From Pseudonocardia thermophila (GTDB lineage Bacteria > Actinomycetota > Actinomycetes > Mycobacteriales > Pseudonocardiaceae): DNA of 64,000 nt. The notes under the pieces were generated by a model that saw nothing but the letters and a program-made list of their open reading frames with translations, searched no databases and was not told the origin of the DNA. This document shows, one piece after another, positions 7,873 through 16,014 of the stretch (positions are counted from its first letter, which is position 1; every line of letters begins with the position of its first letter). A program made the translations under genes and the position numbers. The stretch is from positions 1 to 64,000 of the forward strand of contig NZ_FRAP01000027.1 in NCBI RefSeq assembly GCF_900142365.1, written 5' to 3'.

Positions 7873-9091
7873 GCTTCACCTCCACATCTCCGCCGCCCGC
7901 GCGGGCGTCGATCACGATCGGCCGCCCCGACGCGACACCGTCGGCACCGAGGTCGGTGATGGTCAGGCGGGAACCGGGGCCCTCCATGCGCTGCCGGCGC
8001 TCGAAGCTCACGTCGCCGAAGCTCGACGTGCCGGTGAACGTCACGTCCGCGTCCCGCGGGACGACGATCGTGATGTCGCCTGCGCCCGTCGTCAGCTTGG
8101 TCTGGATCGGGGTGGCCGGGCCTTCGACCGGCACGCGCAGGTCGATGTCGCGCAGATCCAGGTCGATGTCGCCCGCGCCCCGGGAGTAGCTCGGCTCGAC
8201 CTGGTCGGCGGAGGCCGGGCGGACCGACAGGCGGCCGAAACCGCCCTCGGCGCTGATCCGGTCGAGCGGCGCGGCCAGCATCCCCCAGGTGACCATGGAC
8301 AGCAGCAGCGCGAACGGGATGAGCCCCCGCCCGGCGCGCAGGAAGCTGCCGATCACCAGACCCGCGCCGAGCACGGCCAGCGCGACGCCGAGCACCGTGG
8401 GTGCCGTCGTGACGGTGAGCGTGCCGGTGATCAGCATGATCGCCGCCGTGATGCCGGACGCGAGCAGCGCCGCACCCAGCGTCACCGCGGTGACCGGCAG
8501 CTTGCGCGGCGCGGGTGCGGGCGTCGGCGGGGGCGACGGCTCCGGCAGGTCCCACGCGAACGGGGCGGCGCCGAGCGGATCCCACGACGGCGGCTTCGGC
8601 TGCGGCGGCAACCCGGGCAGGTCCTTGACCAGCGACACGTGGGCCTCCTCGGTCGCTGCCTCGGGATCGGCTGGCTGCTGCGGCTGCGGGCCCACCGGGC
8701 CGCGGTCGGCCCGGCTGGAGTGCAGCAGGTACAGCAGCACCGCGACCGCGATGGCCGGCAGGATCAGGCTGCCGGAGTTGTCGAAGATCCCGCCGAGCCC
8801 GATCGCGATCGCGATCCCCCCGGCAAGCAGGGCGAGCGGGTGACGCGCCGCCGGTTTCGCGTTCGGATCCGCCGGGTCCTCCGGGAACGTGATCCAGCAG
8901 AACAGGTACAGCGCCGCACCGATCCCGCTGAACGCGGCGACGACGAACGCGACACGCACGAGCACCGGATCGATGTCGTAGCGCCTGGCGATGCCCGCCG
9001 CGACGCCGGCGACCATCCGGTCGTCCCGCGGCCGGGACGGGCGGGTCTCCCACATGTCCCGGAACGTGCCGGGGACGTCGGTCGTCTTCAT
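7865..9091 (-). CDS. PspC-domain membrane protein with LiaF-like C-terminal domain
   Basis: 408 residues from ATG 9091 (MKTTDVPGTFRDMWETR). Residues about 20-75 are a PspC domain (RMVAGVAAGIARRYDIDPVLVRVAFVV). Several transmembrane helices and a Pro-rich cytoplasmic loop follow (PQPKPPSWDPLG). After the last helices comes a beta-rich C-terminal region with repeated Gly-Ala-Gly-Asp turns (SRGAGDIDLDLRDIDLRV, TGAGDITIVVPRDADV) like LiaF/DUF4097 sheets. Such proteins sense or modulate envelope stress. It is divergent from a histidine kinase that also starts with a PspC domain, which suggests that the two proteins interact in the membrane. Confidence 0.85.
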   Translation of the reverse strand: MKTTDVPGTFRDMWETRPSRPRDDRMVAGVAAGIARRYDIDPVLVRVAFVVAAFSGIGAALYLFCWITFPEDPADPNAKPAARHPLALLAGGIAIAIGLGGIFDNSGSLILPAIAVAVLLYLLHSSRADRGPVGPQPQQPADPEAATEEAHVSLVKDLPGLPPQPKPPSWDPLGAAPFAWDLPEPSPPPTPAPAPRKLPVTAVTLGAALLASGITAAIMLITGTLTVTTAPTVLGVALAVLGAGLVIGSFLRAGRGLIPFALLLSMVTWGMLAAPLDRISAEGGFGRLSVRPASADQVEPSYSRGAGDIDLDLRDIDLRVPVEGPATPIQTKLTTGAGDITIVVPRDADVTFTGTSSFGDVSFERRQRMEGPGSRLTITDLGADGVASGRPIVIDARAGGGDVEVKRD

Positions 9092-9192
9092 GGCACCCAG
9101 ATTGCTCGCGGGGGCGCCCGCAGACCATGGGGGGAGACCCCGAGACCACCCGGAGGTTTCCCGGATGTCCCCGGGGTACGGGTCGTGTGACC

Positions 9193-10452
9193 ATGGGTTG
9201 CGTGAACGCCTCACCCACATCCGTGCGTCCGTCGTCGGCGCCGCCGCTGGTGCGCTGGCGCAACGGCCGGTTCGTGGCCGGCGTGGCCGGAGGCGTCGCC
9301 GACCACCTGGGCGTGCCGGTGCTGTGGGTGCGGGTCGCGTTCGCCGCGCTGGCCGTCGTGAACGGTGCCGGCATCGCTGCGTACGGGCTGCTGTGGATGT
9401 TCGTGCGCCAGGAGCAGGACGACGTCGAGCGCGAGCTCTCGCCGGTCGAGCGCCAACAGGCGTTCGGGCTGGCCGCGCTCGGGATCGCGGTGGCGTTCGC
9501 CGGTTCCGCGATCGGCAGCCCGATCGTCGGCTGGGTGGTCGGCCCGCTGGGCGTGGCCGCGATCGGTGCGGCCGTGGTGTGGCGGGAGGCCGACGAGTCA
9601 CAGCGGCGGCGCTGGACCGAGGGCGCGCTGCAGACGAGCAGGTCGACGAAGCTGCGGGTGATCGCGGGCGCGCTGTTCGTCGCGGTCGGGATCACGGTGT
9701 TCCTGCTCGCCAACCTCGAGCTCGGCCAATTGCAGTTCGCCGTCCTCGCCGTGGTGTCGACGCTCGCCGGCGTCGCGGTCATCACGGTGCCGTGGTGGCT
9801 GCGGCTGGTGCGCGACCTCGGTGAGGAGCGGCGTGAACGGATCATCGAGGCCGAGCGCGCCGAGATCGCCGCGCACCTGCACGACTCCGTGCTGCAGACG
9901 CTCGCGCTGATCCAGCGGCAGGCCGATCAACCGCGCGAGGTCGTGCGGCTGGCCCGCGGGCAGGAGCGTGAGCTGCGCGCCTGGCTGTACGGCCCGACCG
10001 GCTACGGGCGCCGCGGTGGCGGCGACCCGGCGCTGGAGAGCGGGTTCACCGAGGCTCTGACGAAGGCCGCCGCAGAGGTCGAGGACACCTACGCCATGGA
10101 TGTTCGGCCCGTCGTCGTCGGCAGCGACCGCCCCCTCGACGACGGTCTGCGGGCGCTGCTGCTGGCCGCGCGCGAGGCGATGGTGAACGCGGCGAAGCAC
10201 TCCGGCGCCGCGGAGATCAGCGTGTTCGCCGAGATCGAGCCTGCCGAGGTGAACGTCTTCGTGCGCGACCGCGGCGTCGGGTTCGACCCGGCGGCGGTGC
10301 CGGAGGACCGGCACGGGCTCGCGGAGTCCGTGCGGGGCAGGATGGAGCGGCACGGCGGGACCGTCCGGCTGCGCACCGCGCCGGGGGAGGGCACCGAGGT
10401 GCACCTGCGGATGCCCGTCGAGGAGAAGCCGGACGAGGAGGAGTCCCCGTGA
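9193..10452 (+). CDS. PspC-type sensor histidine kinase (LiaS-like)
   Basis: About 419 residues from ATG 9193; GTG 9187 and GTG 9202 are alternatives. The N-terminus holds a PspC domain (NGRFVAGVAGGVADHLGVPVLWVRVAF) and about six membrane helices. The HisKA_3-type phosphoacceptor is His230 in AAHLHDSVLQTLALI. The ATPase domain shows NAAKHSGA and DRGVGFD. It should autophosphorylate on His230 and pass phosphate to the response regulator, whose start codon overlaps its stop as GTGA. The shared PspC domain with the divergent gene is the notable feature; it suggests that the sensing domain was duplicated within the locus. Confidence 0.9.
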   Translation: MGCVNASPTSVRPSSAPPLVRWRNGRFVAGVAGGVADHLGVPVLWVRVAFAALAVVNGAGIAAYGLLWMFVRQEQDDVERELSPVERQQAFGLAALGIAVAFAGSAIGSPIVGWVVGPLGVAAIGAAVVWREADESQRRRWTEGALQTSRSTKLRVIAGALFVAVGITVFLLANLELGQLQFAVLAVVSTLAGVAVITVPWWLRLVRDLGEERRERIIEAERAEIAAHLHDSVLQTLALIQRQADQPREVVRLARGQERELRAWLYGPTGYGRRGGGDPALESGFTEALTKAAAEVEDTYAMDVRPVVVGSDRPLDDGLRALLLAAREAMVNAAKHSGAAEISVFAEIEPAEVNVFVRDRGVGFDPAAVPEDRHGLAESVRGRMERHGGTVRLRTAPGEGTEVHLRMPVEEKPDEEESP

Positions 10453-11129
10453 CCGAGAGCGCGAACGGCGAGCAGGACACGCGGATCGGCGTGTTCCTCG
10501 TGGACGACCACGGGCTGTTCCGCGCCGGGGTGCGGGCCGAGCTGGAGCGGGCCGTGCCGGACGTGGAGGTCGTCGGCGAGGCCGGGTCCGTGGAGGAGGC
10601 GGTGGCCGGCATCCGGCACCTGCGCCCGGACGTCGTGCTGCTGGACGTGCACATGCCCGACGGTGGCGGCGCCGAGGTGCTGCGCCGGATCCGCCCCGAG
10701 CTGCCCGACGTGGTGTTCCTGGCGCTGTCGGTCTCCGACGCCGCCGAGGACGTCATCGCCGTGATCCGGGCGGGGGCCCGCGGCTACGTCACCAAGACGA
10801 TCTCCGGCCGGGAGCTGGCCGACGCGGTGCGCCGGGTGCACACCGGCGACGCGGTGTTCTCCCCGCGGCTGGCCGGGTTCGTGCTCGATGCGTTCTCCGA
10901 CCGGCCCGGTGCCGCCCCGCACAGCGATCCCGAGCTGGACATGCTGACCCCGCGCGAGCGCGACGTGCTGCGGCTGCTCGCGCGCGGCTACGCGTACAAG
11001 GAGATCGCGGGCGAGCTGTTCATCTCGGTGAAGACCGTCGAGACGCACGTGTCGAGCGTGCTGCGCAAGACGCAGATGTCGAACCGTTACGAGCTGTCCC
11101 GCTGGGCCTCGGACCGCAGGCTGGTCTGA
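10449..11129 (+). CDS. LuxR/NarL-family response regulator
   Basis: 226 residues from GTG 10449. The receiver domain has the acidic pair Asp19/Asp20 in LVDDH, the phosphoacceptor Asp66 in LLDVHMP and Lys116 in VTKTIS. The C-terminal LuxR helix-turn-helix is TPRERDVLRLLARGYAYKEI and the recognition-helix segment SVKTVETHVSSVL. It is co-translated with the kinase upstream. It probably controls the PspC genes or other envelope functions, as in LiaR systems. Confidence 0.93.
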   Translation: MTESANGEQDTRIGVFLVDDHGLFRAGVRAELERAVPDVEVVGEAGSVEEAVAGIRHLRPDVVLLDVHMPDGGGAEVLRRIRPELPDVVFLALSVSDAAEDVIAVIRAGARGYVTKTISGRELADAVRRVHTGDAVFSPRLAGFVLDAFSDRPGAAPHSDPELDMLTPRERDVLRLLARGYAYKEIAGELFISVKTVETHVSSVLRKTQMSNRYELSRWASDRRLV

Positions 11130-11137
11130 GCGGACGG

Positions 11138-11162
11138 GGTCTGCTCACCCACCGAGCAGACC
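11138..11162. terminator. Hairpin at a convergent junction
   Basis: GGTCTGCTC and GAGCAGACC pair around a 7-nt loop. The structure lies 8 nt after the regulator stop and overlaps the last codons of the opposite gene. It could end transcription in both directions. Confidence 0.55.
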
Positions 11163-12398
11163 GCCGACGAGGCTGGTGACGACGCCGAGCAGCCCGGGGT
11201 TGCTGCGGCTCGACGAGCTGCTCGAGCTCGTGCTGCCGGAGTCCGTGGAGCTTCTGCTCGACGACGAGCTGGTGCGCTCGTGGTCGTCGTACCCGTAGTC
11301 GTCCTCGTCCTCGTAGTTGTCCTCGTAGTCGTCCTCGTGGTAGCGGTGGTCGCTCGTGTGCTTGGCCGGCTCGGCCTGCTGGTGCTTCGTCGCGCCCGCG
11401 GACTTGCCGCTGCCGAGCGGCAGGCCGGGCAGGGAGTTCCGTGCGGTGGAGGATCCCCCCGACGCGCGCGTGCGGTCGGAGGAACCCCCACCGGCCCCGT
11501 GGGGAGCGGACGTGAGCGTGTCGGCCGTGCCGAGGAGCAGGTTCGTGACCGGCGCGGTGATCGGCAGCGCCTTCGCCAGCGGATCGGTGATCGCGCGGAG
11601 CGTCTTCGGGGTCTCCTTCACGGTCTCGCCGAGACCGCTGACGAGCCCGCCGACCGCGCCGCCGGCGCCTGAGACGACTCCGCCGAGGAGGTCCCCGACG
11701 GGGCTGAGCGCCGGAGACTCGGAGGTCGCGTTCTTCACGGTGTCGCCGAGGTCCTTGGTGAGCCCGGTGAGGACCCCGCCGACGCCGCCGCCGCTGGTGG
11801 GCGCGGCCGTGCTGCCGCCCGTGGTCCCGGTGCCGGCCGCCGGGGCGGTGGGGGTGCCGGTGCCCGTGGCGTTGCGGGCCGCGTTGACCGCCCTGGGGGC
11901 AGCGGTGAGCACGCTGGGGAACGCGATCGGCATCCAGTTCTGGGGCGCGGCGACGCCTGCGTCGGGGCCGCCCTCGCCCGCGGTCGCGCCGAACGCGGTG
12001 GCGCCGGTCGCACCGCTGGTCGCATCGTGGTGGTCCTCGCCCGCCTGGTTCCCGCCGAACGGGAAGGACAGCGTGGCGTCGTTGAGCGCGGCGGCACCGA
12101 AGACGGAGCCGGCAGCCAGCAGCGCACCGGCGGCGACGGCGCTGCGCCGGACGAGCGCGCCCCGATCGGCGCCGGTGGGCGCGGCGGCGCCGGTCTCCTC
12201 GCCGTCGGTGGCCTGGCCGGTGTGGGGAGTGAAGCCCTCTCGCCGCAGCAGGCTACCGACGGTGACGATGTGGGCGCCCGTGTCAGCCGTCGAGCCCTCG
12301 CGTTCCGGAACCGGGGCGTTCCGGCTCAGCAGCTCCGCCACGGTGACCTGGCCGCCCGACACCGAGCGCGAGACACCTTCAGACACGGACTGAGCCAC
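11145..12398 (-). CDS. Low-complexity single-pass membrane protein, unknown function
   Basis: 417 residues from GTG 12398, preceded on its strand by AAGGGGGGAC. The N-terminal 90 residues are cytoplasmic and contain VTVAELLSRNAPV and IVTVGSLLRREG, two similar short helical motifs. One transmembrane segment follows near residues 90-112 (AVAAGALLAAGSVFGAAAL). The rest is Ala/Gly/Thr-rich and exported. Near the C-terminus there is a short run very rich in Asp, Glu, His and Tyr, then a Ser-only tract, then a hydrophobic end (LLGVVTSLVGGLLGG). I do not recognise the family. The acidic His/Tyr tract could bind metal or cell-wall polymers, but that is speculation. Confidence 0.65.
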   Translation of the reverse strand: MAQSVSEGVSRSVSGGQVTVAELLSRNAPVPEREGSTADTGAHIVTVGSLLRREGFTPHTGQATDGEETGAAAPTGADRGALVRRSAVAAGALLAAGSVFGAAALNDATLSFPFGGNQAGEDHHDATSGATGATAFGATAGEGGPDAGVAAPQNWMPIAFPSVLTAAPRAVNAARNATGTGTPTAPAAGTGTTGGSTAAPTSGGGVGGVLTGLTKDLGDTVKNATSESPALSPVGDLLGGVVSGAGGAVGGLVSGLGETVKETPKTLRAITDPLAKALPITAPVTNLLLGTADTLTSAPHGAGGGSSDRTRASGGSSTARNSLPGLPLGSGKSAGATKHQQAEPAKHTSDHRYHEDDYEDNYEDEDDYGYDDHERTSSSSSRSSTDSGSTSSSSSSSRSNPGLLGVVTSLVGGLLGG

Positions 12399-12647
12399 GG
12401 TAGCGAGTCCCCCCTTGGAGTGAACGGTCCACGCGAATGTCTACCGGATGCCGATCGGGCGCACCAAGTGCCATTCATCCGCTCAACGACGTTCACCCGT
12501 ACGGTGTATCCCCGTTCGTCGACGGTTGGCTACCGCTCGTCAGGGCATGATCCAGTTGATCAGGGGTTTCGCCTGCCTGCCCGGCCATCGAGCGGCGGGC
12601 GGCGCCGTCTCCGCTGTGTGCGGTGCGTGACCGCCCGGCTGGTCCGT

Positions 12648-12968
12648 TCAGGAGCCGCTGCCGAGCTGCTTGCGCGTCGAGTCGAGGCCCTTCTTGGCCA
12701 CGACGCCGGCGCCGCCGGCGAGCACCAGCCCGAGGACGTCCGCCCCGATGCTGCTGCTGCTCGTGATCATCAGGCCGATCACCGCGGCGGCGGTCGCCCC
12801 GCCCGCGACGGCCCACCGGGACTTGACCAGCTCGGCCGCGGCGCCCCCGGAGAGCCCGCGCTTCTTGGCGGCGTTGTTCAGCATGGCGAGGTAGCCCAGG
12901 TACCCCGCGGAGACCAGCAGGCCGGCGACGGCCACCACCGCCGCGATGATGCCGATAATCCACGTCAC
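12648..12968 (-). CDS. Small membrane protein, unknown function
   Basis: 106 residues from GTG 12968 (MTWIIGIIAAVVAVAGLLVS). It has an N-terminal helix, a basic amphipathic loop (NNAAKKRGLSGGAAAELVKSR) and two further hydrophobic segments (AVAGGATAAAVIGLMI and ADVLGLVLAGGAGVV). It ends in a basic tail. It is transcribed in the same direction as, and 40 nt downstream of, the chorismate mutase gene, so the two may share a transcript. I recognise no family. Confidence 0.65.
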   Translation of the reverse strand: MTWIIGIIAAVVAVAGLLVSAGYLGYLAMLNNAAKKRGLSGGAAAELVKSRWAVAGGATAAAVIGLMITSSSSIGADVLGLVLAGGAGVVAKKGLDSTRKQLGSGS

Positions 12969-13008
12969 ACCGCTCAGGGTGCCACGCGGGCAGCGATCGC
13001 GGTGGGGA

Positions 13009-13365
13009 TCAGCGCGCGCCGAGGCGGCCGCGGCCCAGCCGGAGCAGCAGCATGCCCAGCTCGCGGCCCTGCTCGCCCAGCTCCGAGAAGCGGTTGAGCA
13101 CCGCCATCTCCCGGCTGTAGGCGATGCGCGGCCCGCCGGAGGCCATGCGGGCCCGGCCGATCTTGCGGGACACCGCGGTGCGCTGCTTGATCAGCTCGAG
13201 GATCTGGGCGTCGAGCCGGTCGATCTCCTGGCGCAGGGCGGGGATCTCGTCCGCCGACGGGATGTCGGTGTCTGTGCCGATGCTGGTGTCGATGCCGGTG
13301 CCGCCGGCCGGGGTGGCGGTCACGGTCTCGGTCTTCTCGGGGGCGGTGTCGGACACGGTGCTCAT
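13009..13365 (-). CDS. Chorismate mutase, AroQ type
   Basis: 118 residues from ATG 13365 (MSTVSDTAPEK), with AGGAGA eight bases upstream. It converts chorismate to prephenate on the route to Phe and Tyr. The AroQ signature is in the first long helix (EIPALRQEIDRLDAQILELIKQRTAV), with the active-site arginine and lysine residues in RKIGRARM. The variable N-terminal 35 residues are Thr-rich. It sits next to the UvrD-like helicase gene as in M. tuberculosis Rv0948c/Rv0949. Upstream lies a short ORF rich in Phe and Tyr codons and a terminator-like hairpin, so transcription is probably controlled by attenuation. Confidence 0.92.
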   Translation of the reverse strand: MSTVSDTAPEKTETVTATPAGGTGIDTSIGTDTDIPSADEIPALRQEIDRLDAQILELIKQRTAVSRKIGRARMASGGPRIAYSREMAVLNRFSELGEQGRELGMLLLRLGRGRLGAR

Positions 13366-13412
13366 CTCTCGTCTCTCCTGTACTCGGCGTCCGTGGCCCC
13401 GAGACATGGAGA

Positions 13413-13441
13413 AAGCCCCGGGTCCTCGGACTCCGGGGCTT
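13413..13441 (-). terminator. Attenuator hairpin upstream of chorismate mutase
   Basis: On the minus strand AAGCCCCGG-A-GTC, CGAG loop, GACCCGGGGCTT forms a 12-bp stem with one bulged A. It lies 12 nt after the leader peptide stop and 47 nt before the chorismate mutase start. It is placed where an attenuator terminator would be. Confidence 0.7.
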
Positions 13442-13453
13442 CGTGGGATCTGA

Positions 13454-13516
13454 TCAGCAGGCCACGGGCACCGAAGACCGGTACCCGTAGAAAAATCGAT
13501 GGCTGATCGGCATCAC
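13454..13516 (-). CDS. Phe/Tyr-rich leader peptide of chorismate mutase
   Basis: 20 residues if GTG 13516 is used, 19 from ATG 13513. The centre reads His-Arg-Phe-Phe-Tyr-Gly-Tyr, so four of seven consecutive codons are for the end products of the pathway. A CAGACT hexamer six bases upstream of the GTG would make it leaderless. The Tyr codons lie inside an alternative hairpin (13465-13487, CGGGUACCG with CGGUGCCCG), and the loop side CUUC-G-GUG can also pair with CACGAAG at the foot of the terminator. Ribosome stalling at Phe/Tyr codons would favour the latter pairing and read-through. Mechanism is inferred from classical attenuators. Confidence 0.72.
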   Translation of the reverse strand: MMPISHRFFYGYRSSVPVAC

Positions 13517-13522
13517 GCGAAC

Positions 13523-13528
13523 AGTCTG
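13523..13528 (-). promoter_or_regulatory. -10 hexamer of the aromatic leader transcript
   Basis: CAGACT on the minus strand lies six bases before the GTG of the leader peptide. No good -35 element is visible. Confidence 0.35.
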
Positions 13529-13557
13529 CCACAGCTTCCGTCGTCGGGGCGCGGGTC

Positions 13558-13563
13558 TACCCT
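13558..13563 (+). promoter_or_regulatory. -10 hexamer of pcrA (leaderless)
   Basis: TACCCT lies ten bases before the pcrA ATG, with no ribosome site between. Confidence 0.55.
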
Positions 13564-13573
13564 CTCGAACACC

Positions 13574-15928
13574 ATGAGTGCGCTGTTCGAACTCCCCGCC
13601 GACGCCGTGCAACCACGTTCCGAGCGCGGTGCCGCGCTGCTGGAGGGGCTCAACGCCCGGCAGCGTGAGGCCGTGGTGCACGCCGGGTCACCGCTGCTCA
13701 TCGTGGCCGGGGCGGGTTCGGGCAAGACCCGCGTGCTCACCCACCGGATCGCGTGGCTGCTCGCCGAGCGGGGCGTGCACCCCGGCGAGGTGATGGCGAT
13801 CACCTTCACCAACAAGGCCGCGGCCGAGATGAAGGAGCGGGTCGACGCGCTCGTGGGCCGGCGGGCGGGTGCGATGTGGGTGTCGACGTTCCACTCGATG
13901 TGCGTGCGCATCCTGCGCCGCGAAGCCAAGCACCTCGGGGTCCGTTCCGCGTTCTCCGTCTACGACGCCGACGACACCCGCAGGCTGGTCGGGCTGGTCA
14001 CGCGCGATCTGGAGCTGGACCCGAAGAAGTTCTCCCCGCGCGCGATCGCCGCGCAGATCTCCAACCTGAAGAACGAGCTGCTGTCCCCCGAGGACGCCGC
14101 CGAGCGGGCCACCAACGCCCACGAGCGCACCGTGGCCGAGGTCTACGGCGTCTACCAGGCCCGGCTGCGCACGGCGAACGCGTTCGACTTCGACGACCTG
14201 ATCATGGAGACGGTGGCGCTGCTGCAGCGCATGCCCGCCGTCGCCGAGTACTACCGACGCCGGTTCCGGCACATCCTCGTCGACGAGTACCAGGACACCA
14301 ACCACGCCCAGTACGTGCTGGTGCGCGAGCTGGTCGCGCCCGCGACCCCGGACTCCGAGCCCGCCGAGCTGTGCGTCGTGGGCGACTCCGACCAGTCGAT
14401 CTACGCGTTCCGCGGCGCGAACATCCGCAACATCATCGAGTTCGAGCAGGACTTCCCGAACGCGCGCACGATCATGCTGGAGCAGAACTACCGCTCCACG
14501 CAGCGCATCCTGTCCGCCGCGAACGCGGTGATCTCGCGCAACCCGAACCGGCGCGACAAGCGGCTGTGGTCCGACCAGGGCGACGGCGAGAAGGTCGTCG
14601 GCTACGTCGCCGACAACGAGCACGACGAGGCCGCGTTCGTCGCTCAGGAGATCGACCGGCTGCACGACACCGGCGTCCGCTACTCCGACATCGCCGTCTT
14701 CTACCGCACCAACTCGCAGTCGCGCGTGTTCGAGGACGTGTTCCTGCGGGTCGGGCTGCCGTACAAGGTCGTCGGCGGGGTGCGGTTCTACGAGCGCAAG
14801 GAGATCCGCGACGCGCTGGCCTACCTGCGGGTGCTGTCCAACCCGGAGGACACGGTCAGCTTGCGGCGCATCCTGAACGTGCCCAAGCGGGGCATCGGCG
14901 AGCGCGCCGAGGAGACCGTCGCCGCCTTCGCCGACCGCGAACGGATCTCGTTCGCGGCGGCGCTGCGCATCGCCGCCGAGCAGCCGGAGCGCATCCCCGG
15001 GCTCGCCACCCGCTCCCAGCGCAGCATCGCCGCGTTCGTGCAGCTGCTCGACGAGCTGCGGGAGATGGTGGAGCGCGGCGAGGAGACCGCCGAGGTCCTC
15101 GAGGCGGTCTACGCCCGCACCGGCTACGCCGACGAGCTGGAGGCCAGCGACGATCCGCAGGACGGTTCGCGCCGGGAGAACCTCGCCGAGCTGGTCACGG
15201 TCGCCAGGGAGTTCGCGGGCGACGCCGCGGTGGCCGATCTGGCCGTCGAGCCCGAGTTCGATCCCAACGCGGGCGAGCCCGACCCCGGGGTGCCGGCCCC
15301 TGGCTCGCTGGCGGCGTTCCTGGAGCGGGTGGCGCTGGTGGCCGACGCCGACTCCGTCCCGGACGAGGACGCCGGCATGGTCACGCTGATGACCCTGCAC
15401 ACGGCGAAGGGGCTGGAGTTCCCGGTGGTGTTCCTCACCGGCTGGGAGGACGGCGTGTTCCCGCACTCGCGGGCCATGGGCGACCCGGACGAGCTGGCCG
15501 AGGAGCGCCGCCTCGCTTACGTCGGCATCACCCGGGCCCGCGAGCGGCTCTACCTGACGCGCGCGCTGATGCGCAGCTCGTTCGGCCAGCCCAGCGCCAA
15601 CCCGGCGTCGCGGTTCCTCTCCGAGGTGCCCGATGAGCTGGTCGAGTGGCGGCGCGCGGCGCCCGAGCGGGCGGCGCCGGTGGGGCGGTTCGGGTTCGGC
15701 CGCCGGCCGGGCGCCACCGACCGGGGTGACTGGAACGTGCCGAAGGCCACCCTCACGCCCGCGCTGCACCTGGAGGTCGGTGATCGGGTCAACCACGACA
15801 AGTACGGCCTGGGCACGGTCGTCGAGACCGACGGGGCGGGCGTGCGCGCCACGGTCACGATCGACTTCGGCAGCAACGGCCGGGTCCGGCTGATGCTCGT
15901 CGGCGGGGTCCCGCTGCAGAAGCTTTAG
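13574..15928 (+). CDS. pcrA: ATP-dependent DNA helicase UvrD/PcrA
   Basis: 784 residues from ATG 13574; the open frame upstream to 13499 lies over the promoter. Superfamily 1A helicase motifs are all present: Q motif LNARQREAV, Walker A GAGSGKT at 46-52, motif II VDEYQDTN, motif III GDSDQSIYAFRGA, motif V LMTLHTAKGLEFPVV and motif VI YVGITRARERLYLTRA. The C-terminal 60 residues form the Tudor-like domain (VGDRVNHDKYGLGTVVE) that contacts RNA polymerase in PcrA/UvrD. It acts in nucleotide excision repair and in clearing recombination intermediates. It corresponds to M. tuberculosis uvrD1 by position. Confidence 0.97.
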   Translation: MSALFELPADAVQPRSERGAALLEGLNARQREAVVHAGSPLLIVAGAGSGKTRVLTHRIAWLLAERGVHPGEVMAITFTNKAAAEMKERVDALVGRRAGAMWVSTFHSMCVRILRREAKHLGVRSAFSVYDADDTRRLVGLVTRDLELDPKKFSPRAIAAQISNLKNELLSPEDAAERATNAHERTVAEVYGVYQARLRTANAFDFDDLIMETVALLQRMPAVAEYYRRRFRHILVDEYQDTNHAQYVLVRELVAPATPDSEPAELCVVGDSDQSIYAFRGANIRNIIEFEQDFPNARTIMLEQNYRSTQRILSAANAVISRNPNRRDKRLWSDQGDGEKVVGYVADNEHDEAAFVAQEIDRLHDTGVRYSDIAVFYRTNSQSRVFEDVFLRVGLPYKVVGGVRFYERKEIRDALAYLRVLSNPEDTVSLRRILNVPKRGIGERAEETVAAFADRERISFAAALRIAAEQPERIPGLATRSQRSIAAFVQLLDELREMVERGEETAEVLEAVYARTGYADELEASDDPQDGSRRENLAELVTVAREFAGDAAVADLAVEPEFDPNAGEPDPGVPAPGSLAAFLERVALVADADSVPDEDAGMVTLMTLHTAKGLEFPVVFLTGWEDGVFPHSRAMGDPDELAEERRLAYVGITRARERLYLTRALMRSSFGQPSANPASRFLSEVPDELVEWRRAAPERAAPVGRFGFGRRPGATDRGDWNVPKATLTPALHLEVGDRVNHDKYGLGTVVETDGAGVRATVTIDFGSNGRVRLMLVGGVPLQKL

Positions 15929-15935
15929 CCAGGGG

Positions 15936-16005
15936 CCGCGTCGAGAACGAACTCGTGGTGATCAACAGGGCTGTTCGATGACCGCAGCTTCGTTCTCGAC
16001 GCACC
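15936..16005 (+). repeat. 70-nt dyad element, copy 1 (convergent junction)
   Basis: The arms GCGTCGAGAACGAA (15938-15951) and TTCGTTCTCGACGC (15989-16002) are perfectly complementary and enclose a 37-nt centre with GTGATCAACAGGGCTGTTCGAT. A second copy in reverse orientation lies at 50157-50226; the two align over 70 nt without gaps at about 53 identical positions. It begins 7 nt after the pcrA stop and ends 9 nt before the M23 peptidase stop, so it fills the junction and probably serves as a two-way terminator or structured 3' end. Confidence 0.75.
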
Positions 16006-16014
16006 CGCGGTGGC

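Noticed and set aside
13688..15796. Long minus-strand frame opposite pcrA
   Set aside because: Antisense shadow of the helicase gene; no motif or start signal.
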